Origin: an uncultured Alteromonadaceae bacterium
GTDB taxonomy: Bacteria; Pseudomonadota; Gammaproteobacteria; Enterobacterales; Alteromonadaceae
Direction of reading: 5' to 3'
DNA length: 51,763 bases
Assembly (NCBI GenBank): GCA_950073835.1
Contig: CATMRP010000015.1
Span: 1 to 51,763, forward strand
The notes below the pieces were generated by a model that did not search any database, was not told where the DNA came from, and saw nothing but the letters and a program-made list of their open reading frames with translations. This document shows positions 1 to 9,178 of the stretch, in pieces (the stretch's first letter is position 1; every line of letters begins with the position of its first letter). The position numbers were made by a program, and so were the translations under genes.

Positions 1-1413
1 ATCAAAGTATTAGTTGTTGGTGATGTAATGTTGGATCGCTACTGGAGCGGTGCAACGGCAAGGGTATCACCTGAGGCGCCGGTACCGGTAGTTAACATTA
101 ATGACGCGGAAGACCGCCCCGGTGGCGCGGCCAACGTGGCGATTAACTTATCGACACTGGGGGCTAAAGTTACCCTGTTGGGGATGACCGGTAACGATGC
201 AAATGCAGATGTGCTGGAAAAACGGCTGCTGGGCTATGGTATTGATTGTCATTTCAGCCGTTGTGACGGTTTCGATACGATCACCAAACTCAGAGTCATG
301 AGCCGCAATCAGCAGTTGCTGAGAATGGACTTTGAGCGCTCTTTTGCCGATGTGGATAAAACATTGCTGGAAAGCCAGTTTACTACTGCCCTTGCTGAAC
401 ATGATTTGGTGATCCTGTCAGATTACGCCAAGGGGGCGCTAAGTAATCCTGCGCGCCTCATTGAGCTTGCCAAAGCCCAAAACAAGCCGGTTGTGGTAGA
501 TCCCAAAGGTACCGATTTCAGAAAATATCACGGCGCCACGCTTATTACGCCTAACATGGCGGAATTCACCGCCGTTATGGGCGAAGTGAATAGCGAGCAG
601 CACCTGGTTGAACTGGCCAATAAGCTTTGTTCGGAACTGGCACTGGACGCATTACTGGTCACTCGTTCAGAACAGGGTATGACGCTGTTTGCACCAGACG
701 AAGCCGAATTTCATCTGCCCGCTAAAGCCAAGGAAGTGTTTGATGTAACCGGCGCCGGTGATACGGTCATCTCGACACTGGCCGCTTGCATTGCTGCGGG
801 AGAGAGCCTGCAACAGTCCTGCGTAATGGCAAATCTTGCCGCCAGTATAGTGGTGGGTAAGTTAGGGACATCAACGGTCACCACCACCGAGCTGGCTGTG
901 GCTGCCGGGCAGCACAATCACCCCGATGGCGGTGTAATGACGGAGCAACAGCTGGCCCTTGCCGTAGCCGCTGCTAAACAGCGGGGTGAGAAAGTTGTTA
1001 TGACTAACGGTTGCTTTGATATTTTACATGCCGGCCACGTGTCATACCTGGATGCCGCAGCGAAGCTGGGCGATCGCCTGATTGTTGCGGTGAATACCGA
1101 TGCATCGGTACAGGCATTAAAAGGCCCTGGCCGACCAGTTAACCCGGTACAACGCCGGATGGCGGTGCTGGCCGGACTCAGCGCTGTTGATTGGGTTGTG
1201 CCTTTCAGTGAGGAAACCCCACAGCGTCTTATTGCCGGGATTTTACCGGATGTGCTTGTAAAAGGCGGTGATTATAAAGTTGAGGAAATCGCCGGTGGCA
1301 GGGAAGTGCTGGATAGTGGCGGTGTGGTGAAGGTATTGCACTTTGAAGAAGGGGTATCGACCACGGGTATAATTGAGACGATTGTAAAGCAGCAAAGTTA
1401 TGCTAAATCCTGA
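1..1413 (+). CDS. hldE: Bifunctional heptose-7-phosphate kinase / heptose-1-phosphate adenylyltransferase, 5' end cut by window
   Basis: Makes ADP-heptose for the LPS inner core: an N-terminal PfkB/ribokinase-type domain phosphorylates D-glycero-D-manno-heptose 7-phosphate, and a C-terminal cytidylyltransferase-like domain adds AMP. The reading frame is open from base 1 ([13 protein letters not shown]), so the real start lies about ten codons upstream, by comparison with the 477-residue E. coli protein as remembered. Seen here: PGGAANVA substrate motif, kinase anion-hole DVTGAGDT (about nt 740-765), nucleotidyltransferase [14 protein letters not shown] with the HxGH signature (about nt 1012-1050), and KGGDY near the end. 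Both domains look intact. The stop is TGA at 1411-1413 and no terminator hairpin is obvious before the next gene. Confidence 0.97.
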   Translation: MKVLVVGDVMLDRYWSGATARVSPEAPVPVVNINDAEDRPGGAANVAINLSTLGAKVTLLGMTGNDANADVLEKRLLGYGIDCHFSRCDGFDTITKLRVMSRNQQLLRMDFERSFADVDKTLLESQFTTALAEHDLVILSDYAKGALSNPARLIELAKAQNKPVVVDPKGTDFRKYHGATLITPNMAEFTAVMGEVNSEQHLVELANKLCSELALDALLVTRSEQGMTLFAPDEAEFHLPAKAKEVFDVTGAGDTVISTLAACIAAGESLQQSCVMANLAASIVVGKLGTSTVTTTELAVAAGQHNHPDGGVMTEQQLALAVAAAKQRGEKVVMTNGCFDILHAGHVSYLDAAAKLGDRLIVAVNTDASVQALKGPGRPVNPVQRRMAVLAGLSAVDWVVPFSEETPQRLIAGILPDVLVKGGDYKVEEIAGGREVLDSGGVVKVLHFEEGVSTTGIIETIVKQQSYAKS

Positions 1414-1520
1414 CGATTTTCGGTGTTGATTTAATGCACACTTTGGCGCTTTAGGATAAGCTAGGGAAAACGCGTTGGGTGCATAAGGCGCCGGCGCAAT
1501 AACAGCGGTAGAAGCATTAC

Positions 1521-2615
1521 ATGTACGAAAGTTATTACGGACTTAACTCCAAGCCTTTTCAGTTGACCCCGGATCCCGCATTTTTCTTTGCCAGTAAATG
1601 GCACAAGCGTGCGATGTCCTATTTACAGTACGGATTATCTCAGGCTGAAGGCTTTATTGTGATCACCGGCGATATCGGTACCGGAAAAACCACAATTGCT
1701 AACAGCTTGCTGGCTGATATCGAAGACGACATTGTTGCGGCGCAAATTGTTACGCCTAAGCTTTCACCAGATGAACTGGTGAAAATGGTGGCGGCCAAGT
1801 TTGAAATTGATGTGGCCGGCAAAACCAAAGCCGACATTCTTAAGGATTTGGAAGGTTATCTGTTTGCTCTCAGTGCCCAGGGCCGCCGCGCATTGCTGCT
1901 GGTAGACGAGGCTCAGAATCTGCCGCTTGAGACCATTGAAGAATTACGCATGTTGTCGAATTTCCAGCAAGCCGGAAAGCCATTACTACAGAGCTTTTTA
2001 TTAGGTCAGGAAGAGCTTCAACCGATACTGCGAGCACCCAATATGGAGCAGTTTCGTCAGCGGATTGTGGCTTCCTGCCATTTGGCACCACTGACGCTGG
2101 AAGAGGTGCAGTCATACATTGAATACCGGCTGCAACATGCTGGTTGGAATGGCTCTCAGTTATTCTCCAGCGATGCTTATGAGCATATCTACAAGTTTAC
2201 CCGCGGCGTCCCACGTAAAATCAATACGCTGATGGACCGTATCCTGTTGTTTGGGTTCCTTGAAGAACTGGAAGTCCTCGATGAGCAAGCCGTTGATTCG
2301 GTCATCGATGAAGTGCGTGAAGAAATGTTTGTACCTGACTCACCGGAAGTAAAAGAGGATGAGGTGGTTAGCGAGGACGTGTCGGAAGACGCTCAGGATA
2401 ATAGCCAGGAAGCGTCAGATAGTGTGCCTCGTCAGCGTCTCATAACGCCTAACGGAAACGAAGTGAAGGACGCTGAATATTACAAAGCGATGTTAGGGGA
2501 GTTGGTCGATGCCCTGGACGATGCCATTAGCCATAAAATAAAATTAACGCAGTATATCGATAAGTTGTTGAAGAAGAAGTACCGGACTTATGTTCGCCTT
2601 AAGTCGGATGATTAA
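1521..2615 (+). CDS. XrtA/PEP-CTERM-associated ExeA-like ATPase
   Basis: A 364-residue AAA-type ATPase of the kind found beside exosortase A loci (family known as TIGR03015), related to the general secretion protein ExeA. It starts MYESYYGLNSKPF, typical of the family. The Walker A motif GDIGTGKT is at residues 50-57 and the Walker B-like LLLVDEAQ at about 125-132; the AAA lid follows to about residue 270. A strongly acidic linker (about 275-310) leads to a basic C-terminal helix (IKLTQYIDKLLKKKYR). Its exact role in polymer export is not established. It is transcribed toward the rest of the locus and shares a terminator with the convergent beta-barrel gene. The 107-bp gap to hldE holds only a weak ribosome site (GGTAGAAG). 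Confidence 0.92.
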   Translation: MYESYYGLNSKPFQLTPDPAFFFASKWHKRAMSYLQYGLSQAEGFIVITGDIGTGKTTIANSLLADIEDDIVAAQIVTPKLSPDELVKMVAAKFEIDVAGKTKADILKDLEGYLFALSAQGRRALLLVDEAQNLPLETIEELRMLSNFQQAGKPLLQSFLLGQEELQPILRAPNMEQFRQRIVASCHLAPLTLEEVQSYIEYRLQHAGWNGSQLFSSDAYEHIYKFTRGVPRKINTLMDRILLFGFLEELEVLDEQAVDSVIDEVREEMFVPDSPEVKEDEVVSEDVSEDAQDNSQEASDSVPRQRLITPNGNEVKDAEYYKAMLGELVDALDDAISHKIKLTQYIDKLLKKKYRTYVRLKSDD

Positions 2616-2620
2616 TGAAT

Positions 2621-2644
2621 AAAAAAGCCCGTCAGGGCTTTTTT
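2621..2644. terminator. Bidirectional intrinsic terminator
   Basis: Perfect inverted repeat: AAAAAAGCCC, loop GTCA, GGGCTTTTTT. It gives a T-run on both strands between the convergent genes 1521-2615 and 2643-4322, and overlaps the stop codon of the latter. Confidence 0.9.
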
Positions 2645-4322
2645 ATTGTCTGTTACTTTGGAAGTTATACGTCATGCTAAGCGAGATGCGGGTTTCGTTT
2701 AAGTCCAGAGACTCTCTGCCTACAGCGTTGTTGGTTCCGCCGTCCAGATAGCGTAAATCGGTACTGACCGATAAGCCGCGGGACAAACGTGTGCTCCAGC
2801 CGATCGAATAAATTCTGGTATCGTTCTCAGTTTTGCTTCCGTTAATGGTATTGTCCATTTGAGTATACTGAATACGGCTGTAAAGTGAGCTTCGGCTGCC
2901 CATTTGCAGGTTACCCGTCACACCCACTTGCTTTTGGATTTGCTGTCTGTCATCAATACTGTAATCAGTGTCGATATACCTGAAGTCTGTTGATATTTTA
3001 AGCCGTCGCCTTTGAAATCCTATACTGGCACCTAACTGACGACGCAGGATAACCTGATCCGTTAACTCACTGACCAATTGACTAAATTGAACAACCTGTT
3101 CTCCGGCTTGCATCTCATAATCGAGGGTATCCGGTTGAAAGCAGTCAATAATATCGACTGCTCCGGCCGGGCAAACAAAAGTACCTGCATCGACGACGTC
3201 ATACATCAACCGAGAAAACGAAGTGGTACTCTCTCGGTAGTTAACCGCTGAACGAACTCTTTTGGTCCCATAATTTAAAGTAAAGCTTCCCGCGTCACCG
3301 TAGTAGCGCCGGCCATAATCGGCTTGAATACTGGTACGGGGAGTAAATTGCCAGCTTGTAGAAACACCCACAAAGGTTTTACCGTCATCTTCGCCGTCTG
3401 TGACAATTTTGTTTAACGTGACATTGAAAAAGCGGCCTTCAGCAGGCCGGTAATTGATACCAGCTCCGTAGGTATCAAACTTTGCAAACTGATTGTTATA
3501 CCGGTTTAAAAAATTTGACAGCTCACCGTCGATATCGTTCTCTTCGTGAGTACCGGTAATCAGCACACCAAAATCTTTATATAAGTTAAAGCCGAGCTGA
3601 GCATTTGCTCTGAGCGACTCAAATGTGCCGCGATCTTGTCTGTCCGTACTCTGAAAAGCGGCGTTGACGTTCCAGTAACTGTTTCTGAACCAGTTACCAT
3701 TAACCAAAGTAGCGTTAGCCGATGTACCCTTTGAATTGATAAACTGATTAAAGGGCGAAGCAGAACCGTTTTCAGCTTCTTCCAATGTGTTATCTGAGCG
3801 GGTCTCAAAATAGCGCCCTGTAACGCCTAATCCCCAGATATTACCGCGGGGAATATTCAAAGAAGCCCCTGCACTATGAGAGGTGATTTTGGTTAAATCA
3901 TCGGAGTTCAGCAGAAAGTCAGACGAAATGTAGGTTTCTGGCCGGAAGGAACGGTAACCCTGTGAGCCCTGACCAAAAACTTGCAACACATTGTCTATAA
4001 TGTTGAGGTTGCCTGCATATTCAAATTCAGTAAAGTTTGTTGAGCGACTGCCACCGTCGAAATCAAAACGCTGATAAAGCTGCGTTGCTGACGCACTGGC
4101 GTTGGCTTTCTTACTGGTATAAAGACCGGTCAATGTCGGCGCGATCTGAATAGTGTTTCGATCTTCATAACGAGCACTTGTACTGTCTGTATCAAAAGAC
4201 TGATTGACCAACGAAGCTTCAACTGAGCCTCTGAACTGAACGTCAGCATACAAGTTAGCACTGAAAGTTGCCGCGACTAATGTTGCGATAATTGCCGGGC
4301 GAAATGTTTTAATCCTTTCCAC
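2643..4322 (-). CDS. XrtA-system outer-membrane beta-barrel protein
   Basis: A 559-residue protein with a cleavable signal peptide (hydrophobic stretch IIATLVAATFSANLYA, mature start near residue 27) and a long series of alternating beta strands, ending SMTYNFQSNRQ with an aromatic-rich last strand as in porin-like barrels. It matches the TIGR03016 type, an outer-membrane protein found next to the exosortase-associated tyrosine kinase and chain-length genes. Probable role: the outer-membrane part of exopolysaccharide export or secretion; this is by context and unproven. The start is GTG at 4320-4322 with AGGA about nine bases upstream. It is last in the minus-strand export operon (7568 to 2643) and has 20 bp between it and the kinase gene. 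Confidence 0.88.
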   Translation of the reverse strand: MERIKTFRPAIIATLVAATFSANLYADVQFRGSVEASLVNQSFDTDSTSARYEDRNTIQIAPTLTGLYTSKKANASASATQLYQRFDFDGGSRSTNFTEFEYAGNLNIIDNVLQVFGQGSQGYRSFRPETYISSDFLLNSDDLTKITSHSAGASLNIPRGNIWGLGVTGRYFETRSDNTLEEAENGSASPFNQFINSKGTSANATLVNGNWFRNSYWNVNAAFQSTDRQDRGTFESLRANAQLGFNLYKDFGVLITGTHEENDIDGELSNFLNRYNNQFAKFDTYGAGINYRPAEGRFFNVTLNKIVTDGEDDGKTFVGVSTSWQFTPRTSIQADYGRRYYGDAGSFTLNYGTKRVRSAVNYRESTTSFSRLMYDVVDAGTFVCPAGAVDIIDCFQPDTLDYEMQAGEQVVQFSQLVSELTDQVILRRQLGASIGFQRRRLKISTDFRYIDTDYSIDDRQQIQKQVGVTGNLQMGSRSSLYSRIQYTQMDNTINGSKTENDTRIYSIGWSTRLSRGLSVSTDLRYLDGGTNNAVGRESLDLNETRISLSMTYNFQSNRQ

Positions 4323-4342
4323 AAGCTATCCTTTATCGCTGT

Positions 4343-5311
4343 TTAATCAGAAGGTCCACTACCGTAGTAGTAGCCATAGTAATTACCATTGTCGGCACTT
4401 TCATTTACTGCTTTGTTCACCACAAATCCTACCGCCATGTCCGGGTTTAAGCGATCGACTATACTGTTAATATCGTTGAGCTTAGTCCGGCCTTCCTCGG
4501 TAACAATCACTGCCTGTCCTGCAAAACTTGCCAGAACGGCTGATTCGTTGATACCGATAAGTGGTGGCGTATCAATAATTACAATCCGATCCGGATAACG
4601 ATTAGAAAATTCGTCAATCGTATAGTTCATGCGCTCACTGGCTAATAACTCAGTGGACAAATGGTGGGTTTGACCTGCCGGTATAATTCGTAACTTATCT
4701 ACATTCGTACGGTAAAGCACATCCGAAATATCCTTGTTCTCATCCAAAAGATATTCCATTAGCCCTTCACCCGGATTGACCCGTAAAGTTCTGGTGACGT
4801 TTGGTTTGAGTACATCAGCATCAACCAGCAAAACAGTTTTATCTTGCTCAGCGGCAAAACTTAACGCCAGATTGATAGCCGTGAAGGTTTTACCCTCGGA
4901 TGGACGGGCGCTGCTCACCATGATGATGTTGCTGTTTTTCAATGTCTTAGACAGGGCGCCGAAAGCATTTCGTAGCAACTTGCGTTTAATTTCACGGTAT
5001 TCTTCGTTGATTAATTTGCGCGCGTTGCTAACAGAAACAAAACCCCGTTCATCTAATTCTTCAAGGTTAATGGTTAAATTTAATGCTTCATTATCGGCAT
5101 TTACCGCTGCACCCGCTTTACGCTTTTCGACCACTTTGCTATTAACCGGCTTCTCATTCTGGGGTTCAGATGCAGAAATCTGTTGTTTTTCTACGGTGCG
5201 CTCAATCGTTGAAGATTTGCTTTCTTCCTGGCTCTCGGCTTGTTCTGCAGCCCGCTTAGCGGCAGCTTCTTTTTGCCGCTGTAAGGCTTTCTCTATTGTA
5301 TTATTAGCCAT
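4343..5311 (-). CDS. XrtA-associated tyrosine autokinase (BY-kinase)
   Basis: A 322-residue cytoplasmic bacterial tyrosine kinase that works with the chain-length protein next to it to control polymer length and export. The first 80 residues are an Ala/Glu/Lys-rich, probably coiled-coil tail. Then come Walker A ARPSEGKT (135-142), Walker A' VLLVDAD (160-166) and Walker B RIVIIDTPP (242-250). The C-terminus carries a tyrosine cluster (Tyr311, 312, 314, 315, 316), the usual autophosphorylation site. It matches the exosortase-type kinase family (TIGR03018). The start codon overlaps the stop of the upstream gene (TAATG), so the two are translationally coupled. Confidence 0.93.
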   Translation of the reverse strand: MANNTIEKALQRQKEAAAKRAAEQAESQEESKSSTIERTVEKQQISASEPQNEKPVNSKVVEKRKAGAAVNADNEALNLTINLEELDERGFVSVSNARKLINEEYREIKRKLLRNAFGALSKTLKNSNIIMVSSARPSEGKTFTAINLALSFAAEQDKTVLLVDADVLKPNVTRTLRVNPGEGLMEYLLDENKDISDVLYRTNVDKLRIIPAGQTHHLSTELLASERMNYTIDEFSNRYPDRIVIIDTPPLIGINESAVLASFAGQAVIVTEEGRTKLNDINSIVDRLNPDMAVGFVVNKAVNESADNGNYYGYYYGSGPSD

Positions 5312-6885
5312 TATAAGAACCTCTCCACCAGGTTAACATTTGCTAACTCTGCGGCTAGCAGAATAGCATACATCGACACGATCGCACCGGATGATAAGAT
5401 GAAAACAAATACCCGGATTCTGTTACGACGTTGGATTTGCTTCAAATTCAGGTGTGTTACAGCACCAAGTACAGGGAAAGAGGTAAGGGCTGTTAGCTGT
5501 CTTCCTCGAACCAGTACAGGTCTTAACTGACTCAAAGCAAAGGCCAGAGCAATGCCGACACCGAAGCCTAACACTAATACACCGGTGTAGAACATCAGTC
5601 GTTTCGGACCGGTAGGTTTCGATGGAACTAAAGGCGGTTCGATGATTCTGAATTGAAGTTCCTCAGAGGATACATCAGCTCGACGTGACAATTCTGCTGC
5701 CTCTTTTCTGCGCAGCAATTCTTCATACTTTTGTTTGGTAATGCCATAGTCACGGTTTAAAGCGGTTGCTTCAGCTTCAATTTGTGGGACGAGGTCAATT
5801 TTATTGCGTAACTCCTGGATTTTAGCTTCAAAGTCACTCTCTCTCACCCGCAACGAAGCGATTTGCCCCTCTAATCGGCTGATTTCAAGCTTTAACTCGG
5901 TAGCCAACGGACTTAGGTTAGCATCGTTACCTTCATCACCGGTTGCACTGAAGTACGCTTTAATTTCTTCCTGGCGTGACTCTTCAAGAGAAGCCAGTAA
6001 GTTCTTAGCTTCAATGACGTCAGGATGCTGGTCGGTGAAGCGAAGTTTAAGTTGATCAATTTTTTCTTCCAGCGACTTTATACGGTTATCGTAACGCGTT
6101 GTTATGATTGGTGTATTGTCGCCCTGACGGACGTCAAAGCCATCGGTCGCCCGACCAGAACTCATCTGGCTCTTAAGAGAAGTGACCTGTTGTTGCAGCT
6201 CTCTTATTTGCAGTTGAGTATTTTCTAAGTTACCGGTAGCCCCCTGGAGGGTCGAGTAAAACGAGCCGGACACAGGCAGTATGTCATTGTAACGGCGTTG
6301 GAAATCGGCCAAACGTTGTTCTGCTTCAATAAGGCGGGTTTCGTATTCTGAAATTTGCTCGTCCAGAAAGCGACTCGCAGTGTCTGTATCCCGACGGTTG
6401 TTCCCCAGGCTTCCTTCAACAAATAAATCCAGCGTTTCCTGAACGACTCGTTTAGCCAGCTCGGGGTTACGGTTTGAATAGGAAATATTGTAGATGTTGT
6501 TTCTGCCGGTTCTGTTTAACCTGATATTATTACTGAGCGCATTAATCAGGTTTGTGTACCCGTCAGCGGTATTTACCGTAATATCCAGGTCTGACTCGCG
6601 GGCAATTATTTCGATGTTGGAACGACTCAACAACGTTTGAGCCATCATCGCAATTTCCTGCTGGGGGTTGGTTTGTATTGCCAGGCCACTTAGCAGAGGT
6701 TGCAGCATAGAGCGAGTGTCAACGAACACCACCGCTTCAGATTTGTATACGTCAGGCATCATCGCTACGTAACCAAACCCGATCGGGCAGATTAGCCATG
6801 AACAAAGCATTACGTACCGTTTTTTCAACCAGATCCCGCGAATATAATCGAGGATCATATCTATTGTTTGTTGCAATTCCTGCAT
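5311..6885 (-). CDS. XrtA-system polysaccharide chain-length determinant (Wzz/PCP type)
   Basis: A 524-residue inner-membrane polysaccharide co-polymerase. A transmembrane segment lies at about residues 24-43, followed by a Wzz domain and a long periplasmic coiled coil (LEEKIDQLKLRF, ELRNKIDLVPQIEAEA). The PP-rich segment before the next membrane helix reads EPPLVPSKPTGPKR, and two C-terminal membrane segments follow (RLMFYTGVLVLGFGVGIALA and about 488-512). It resembles the TIGR03007 family found in exosortase A loci. The kinase domain is a separate gene just downstream, as is usual in this system. Starts at ATG 6883-6885 with only a weak ribosome site. Confidence 0.92.
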   Translation of the reverse strand: MQELQQTIDMILDYIRGIWLKKRYVMLCSWLICPIGFGYVAMMPDVYKSEAVVFVDTRSMLQPLLSGLAIQTNPQQEIAMMAQTLLSRSNIEIIARESDLDITVNTADGYTNLINALSNNIRLNRTGRNNIYNISYSNRNPELAKRVVQETLDLFVEGSLGNNRRDTDTASRFLDEQISEYETRLIEAEQRLADFQRRYNDILPVSGSFYSTLQGATGNLENTQLQIRELQQQVTSLKSQMSSGRATDGFDVRQGDNTPIITTRYDNRIKSLEEKIDQLKLRFTDQHPDVIEAKNLLASLEESRQEEIKAYFSATGDEGNDANLSPLATELKLEISRLEGQIASLRVRESDFEAKIQELRNKIDLVPQIEAEATALNRDYGITKQKYEELLRRKEAAELSRRADVSSEELQFRIIEPPLVPSKPTGPKRLMFYTGVLVLGFGVGIALAFALSQLRPVLVRGRQLTALTSFPVLGAVTHLNLKQIQRRNRIRVFVFILSSGAIVSMYAILLAAELANVNLVERFL

Positions 6886-6935
6886 GATTTCGTCCGTTTA
6901 CCGCAAATTAGACACAGTGATTACGATTCTGATCT

Positions 6936-7568
6936 CTAGAACCATGCTTCTGGAATAATAACGATATCACCAGGTAACATATCCACATTTTTTGAAATAT
7001 CACCATCACGAATCAAATCATCGATAGCGATTTTGTAAGTGTTCTGACGCCCATCAACCACTCGGATTAGCTTGGCATCGTTGCCATCGGCGAACTCCGT
7101 TAAACCACCTACTGAAATCATCAGGTCAAGCAGAGTCATATGTTCAGTAAAATTAATCGCTCTGGGATTAGTGGCTTCACCAATTACCCGGACCTGTTCA
7201 CTTAGCGGTCCTGAAAATCCATTTACGCTAACCGTGACGCGTGGGTTGTTGATGTATGTAGCTAATTTTTCTTCAATTTCACGAGCCAGCATTGTTGGGG
7301 TGCGGCCTGAAACATCCAAATCTTCAACCAGTGCTGTAGTAACTTTTCCGTCCGGGCGAACAACGAAGCTGCCAGAAATTTCAGGGTTTCGCCAAACAAA
7401 AATTGACACATTATCACCAGGGCCAATCAGATATTTGTAGTCATTAACATCCGTGGTTAGTGAGGGACGGGTGGTAGCCTGGGGCAGACTGCTGGTACCA
7501 CTACATCCGGTCAGTAAAGTTCCCAGTGCAGCCGCAACGAGTAATAACCTGGTATTTACCTTTTCCAT
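6936..7568 (-). CDS. XrtA-system polysaccharide export lipoprotein (Wza-like)
   Basis: A 210-residue outer-membrane lipoprotein of the Wza/poly-export family (exosortase type, TIGR03027), expected to form the polymer exit channel. The lipobox is LTGC with Cys22. The core carries the poly-export domain (YLIGPGDNVSIFVW and RPDGKVTTALVEDLDVSGRT) followed by a SLBB-like segment (VRVIGEATNPRAI). It is the first gene of the minus-strand export operon. An AGGA ribosome site precedes the ATG. The shared upstream region (7569-7763) also carries the divergent promoter of the sugar transferase. Confidence 0.94.
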   Translation of the reverse strand: MEKVNTRLLLVAAALGTLLTGCSGTSSLPQATTRPSLTTDVNDYKYLIGPGDNVSIFVWRNPEISGSFVVRPDGKVTTALVEDLDVSGRTPTMLAREIEEKLATYINNPRVTVSVNGFSGPLSEQVRVIGEATNPRAINFTEHMTLLDLMISVGGLTEFADGNDAKLIRVVDGRQNTYKIAIDDLIRDGDISKNVDMLPGDIVIIPEAWF

Positions 7569-7621
7569 GCTTTTCTATCCTGTACTTAACAAATTAATTG
7601 ACGGGTAACGTCTCAACTTAG

Positions 7622-7638
7622 CAGACTTTTGAAGTCTG
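7622..7638. promoter_or_regulatory. Palindrome in the divergent export/transferase promoter region
   Basis: CAGACTT, spacer TTG, AAGTCTG: a perfect 7-bp inverted repeat immediately upstream of the candidate promoter 7639-7665. It sits between two divergent operons, so an operator is more likely than a terminator; no good T-run follows on either strand. The binding protein is unknown. Confidence 0.45.
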
Positions 7639-7665
7639 TTGTTAAAATTTAGCCACTAATATAAT
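7639..7665 (+). promoter_or_regulatory. Candidate sigma-70 promoter for the initiating transferase operon
   Basis: A perfect -10 hexamer TATAAT (7660-7665) with TTGTTA (7639-7644) at a short 15-bp spacing. Transcription would begin near 7672, which makes the GTG at 7674 an unlikely start and favours the ATG at 7764. Confidence 0.4.
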
Positions 7666-7763
7666 GCGATAGTGTGCAATTAGTCTATCTCATTCAAAAA
7701 AAATGTCATATCATAAATCCCGACAGCGGAAATTACGTCAATAACAGGCTGGTAAAAGACAAT

Positions 7764-9176
7764 ATGGCAGTTGCAAAAAACAGACAAAATAAGCGTTCTA
7801 ACGCGTTGGTTATCACTGAAGCTTTGCTTGTTTCGTACGTGGGCTACATTACCAGTTTTATTCTGGTTCAATTAAATTTGATAGCAGAACCCGATATAGA
7901 AAATCTGACTATCAACATTTTCCTCATCACACTATCAGTGTTGCTCTGCTCTTTATCAGTGGGTCTTTACGAAGCCAAATTAAGAGAGACCTTCAGGGGA
8001 ATCATCCGGCGGATATTCGTAAGTTTAGGCCTGAGTTATTTTATTGTTGAAATACTTACAGGTACTTTGTTTGCTTCGCTGGATATGCATTCTTATTATC
8101 TGCCCACCGCCATTTGTCTCAATATTATTGCGCTGGTGTTTTTCCGTTACTTTACTAACCGTCTTGGCTTACTTGGTTTGGGTCGCGTTCGTCTGGTTGT
8201 TTTAGGTGCGGGTGAGCGGGCCTCAATTATTGAAAAGCGCATGCGCCGCGATGTTGACCGTCTGGGTTTTGAACTATTAGGGTTTGTACCAGTACCCGGG
8301 GATAATCGTGAAGACGGCATCAGAAACGAAAAAATCATTCATGTAAAAGTGGATGAAAGCTTGCGTAATTTTGTGGTGGAAAATGACATTGAAGAAATTG
8401 TTATTGCCTGCGACCAACGCCGCGGTACGTTACCTATAGAGATCCTCTTTGATTGCCGCTTAAGAGGTATTGAAATTACCGATTTGCTGGATTTTATGGA
8501 ACGGGAGACAGGCCAGATTGCAGTCAATCTGATGTATCCAAGCTGGGTAATTTATTCCAATGGTTTCCATTCGCAAAACTATTTACGTGATGCTCTGGAC
8601 TACTCAATGAATGCTATCCTGGCCCTGTTTGTGTTGTTTTTTGCCTGGCCGTTTATGCTTATCACGGCGATGATCATTTATCTTGATGATGGGCGCAGAA
8701 CCAAAACCTCGGTTTTCTATAAACAGGAACGGGTGGGGCAAAACGGTCGGTTATTTAAAATTATTAAGTTTCGCAGTATGCGGCCCGATGCTGAAAAAGA
8801 TGGGGCAAAATGGGCGAGTAAAAATGATAACCGGGTGACCCGTATTGGGGCTTTTATCCGCAAATACCGCATCGATGAGTTACCGCAGCTGATAAACGTA
8901 TTTAAAGGCGAGATGTCTTTTATCGGGCCACGTCCGGAGCGCCCTGAATTCGTTGAGCAACTGGTCAAAGAAGTGCCTTATTATAATCAGCGGCACAACG
9001 TTAAGCCTGGTTTAGCTGGCTGGGCTCAGCTAAATTATCCCTATGGGGCAAGCGTTGAAGATTCCATGGAAAAACTGAAATTCGATTTATACTACGTGAA
9101 ACACCAGAGTCTGTTGTTAGACATCCTTATTCTGATACGTACCGTAGAGATAGTCTTATTTGGCAAAGGACGATAA
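7764..9176 (+). CDS. Undecaprenyl-phosphate sugar-phosphate transferase, exosortase type
   Basis: A polyprenyl-phosphate glycosyl-1-phosphate transferase that starts the repeat unit on the inner membrane (family TIGR03013 in exosortase A loci). From the ATG at 7764 it has 470 residues: N-terminal membrane helices, a CoA-binding-like nucleotide fold (VVLGAGERASIIEKRMRRD), another membrane helix (AILALFVLFFAWPFMLITAM), then the bacterial sugar transferase domain with KIIKFRSMRPDAE, IRKYRIDELPQLINV, MSFIGPRPERPEF and NVKPGLAGWAQ. An in-frame GTG at 7674 would add 30 residues that look unlike the family and start almost at the predicted transcript end, so the ATG is preferred. Which sugar is used cannot be told. 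It heads a four-gene plus-strand operon. Confidence 0.93.
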   Translation: MAVAKNRQNKRSNALVITEALLVSYVGYITSFILVQLNLIAEPDIENLTINIFLITLSVLLCSLSVGLYEAKLRETFRGIIRRIFVSLGLSYFIVEILTGTLFASLDMHSYYLPTAICLNIIALVFFRYFTNRLGLLGLGRVRLVVLGAGERASIIEKRMRRDVDRLGFELLGFVPVPGDNREDGIRNEKIIHVKVDESLRNFVVENDIEEIVIACDQRRGTLPIEILFDCRLRGIEITDLLDFMERETGQIAVNLMYPSWVIYSNGFHSQNYLRDALDYSMNAILALFVLFFAWPFMLITAMIIYLDDGRRTKTSVFYKQERVGQNGRLFKIIKFRSMRPDAEKDGAKWASKNDNRVTRIGAFIRKYRIDELPQLINVFKGEMSFIGPRPERPEFVEQLVKEVPYYNQRHNVKPGLAGWAQLNYPYGASVEDSMEKLKFDLYYVKHQSLLLDILILIRTVEIVLFGKGR

Positions 9177-9178
9177 CC

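Noticed and set aside
1501..1511. GCGGTAG upstream of the ATPase gene, similar to the ops/JUMPstart element bound by RfaH
   Set aside because: Only seven bases agree with GGCGGTAGCGT, and no hairpin or JUMPstart flank is present.
4734..5336. A 200-residue open frame on the plus strand, opposite the tyrosine kinase gene
   Set aside because: It is the antisense shadow of a well-supported kinase gene, has Ser/Leu-rich random composition, and no recognisable domain or ribosome site.
7674..7763. GTG start of the sugar transferase at 7674
   Set aside because: It lies about two bases from the predicted transcription start, has no ribosome site, and adds 30 residues not typical of the family.
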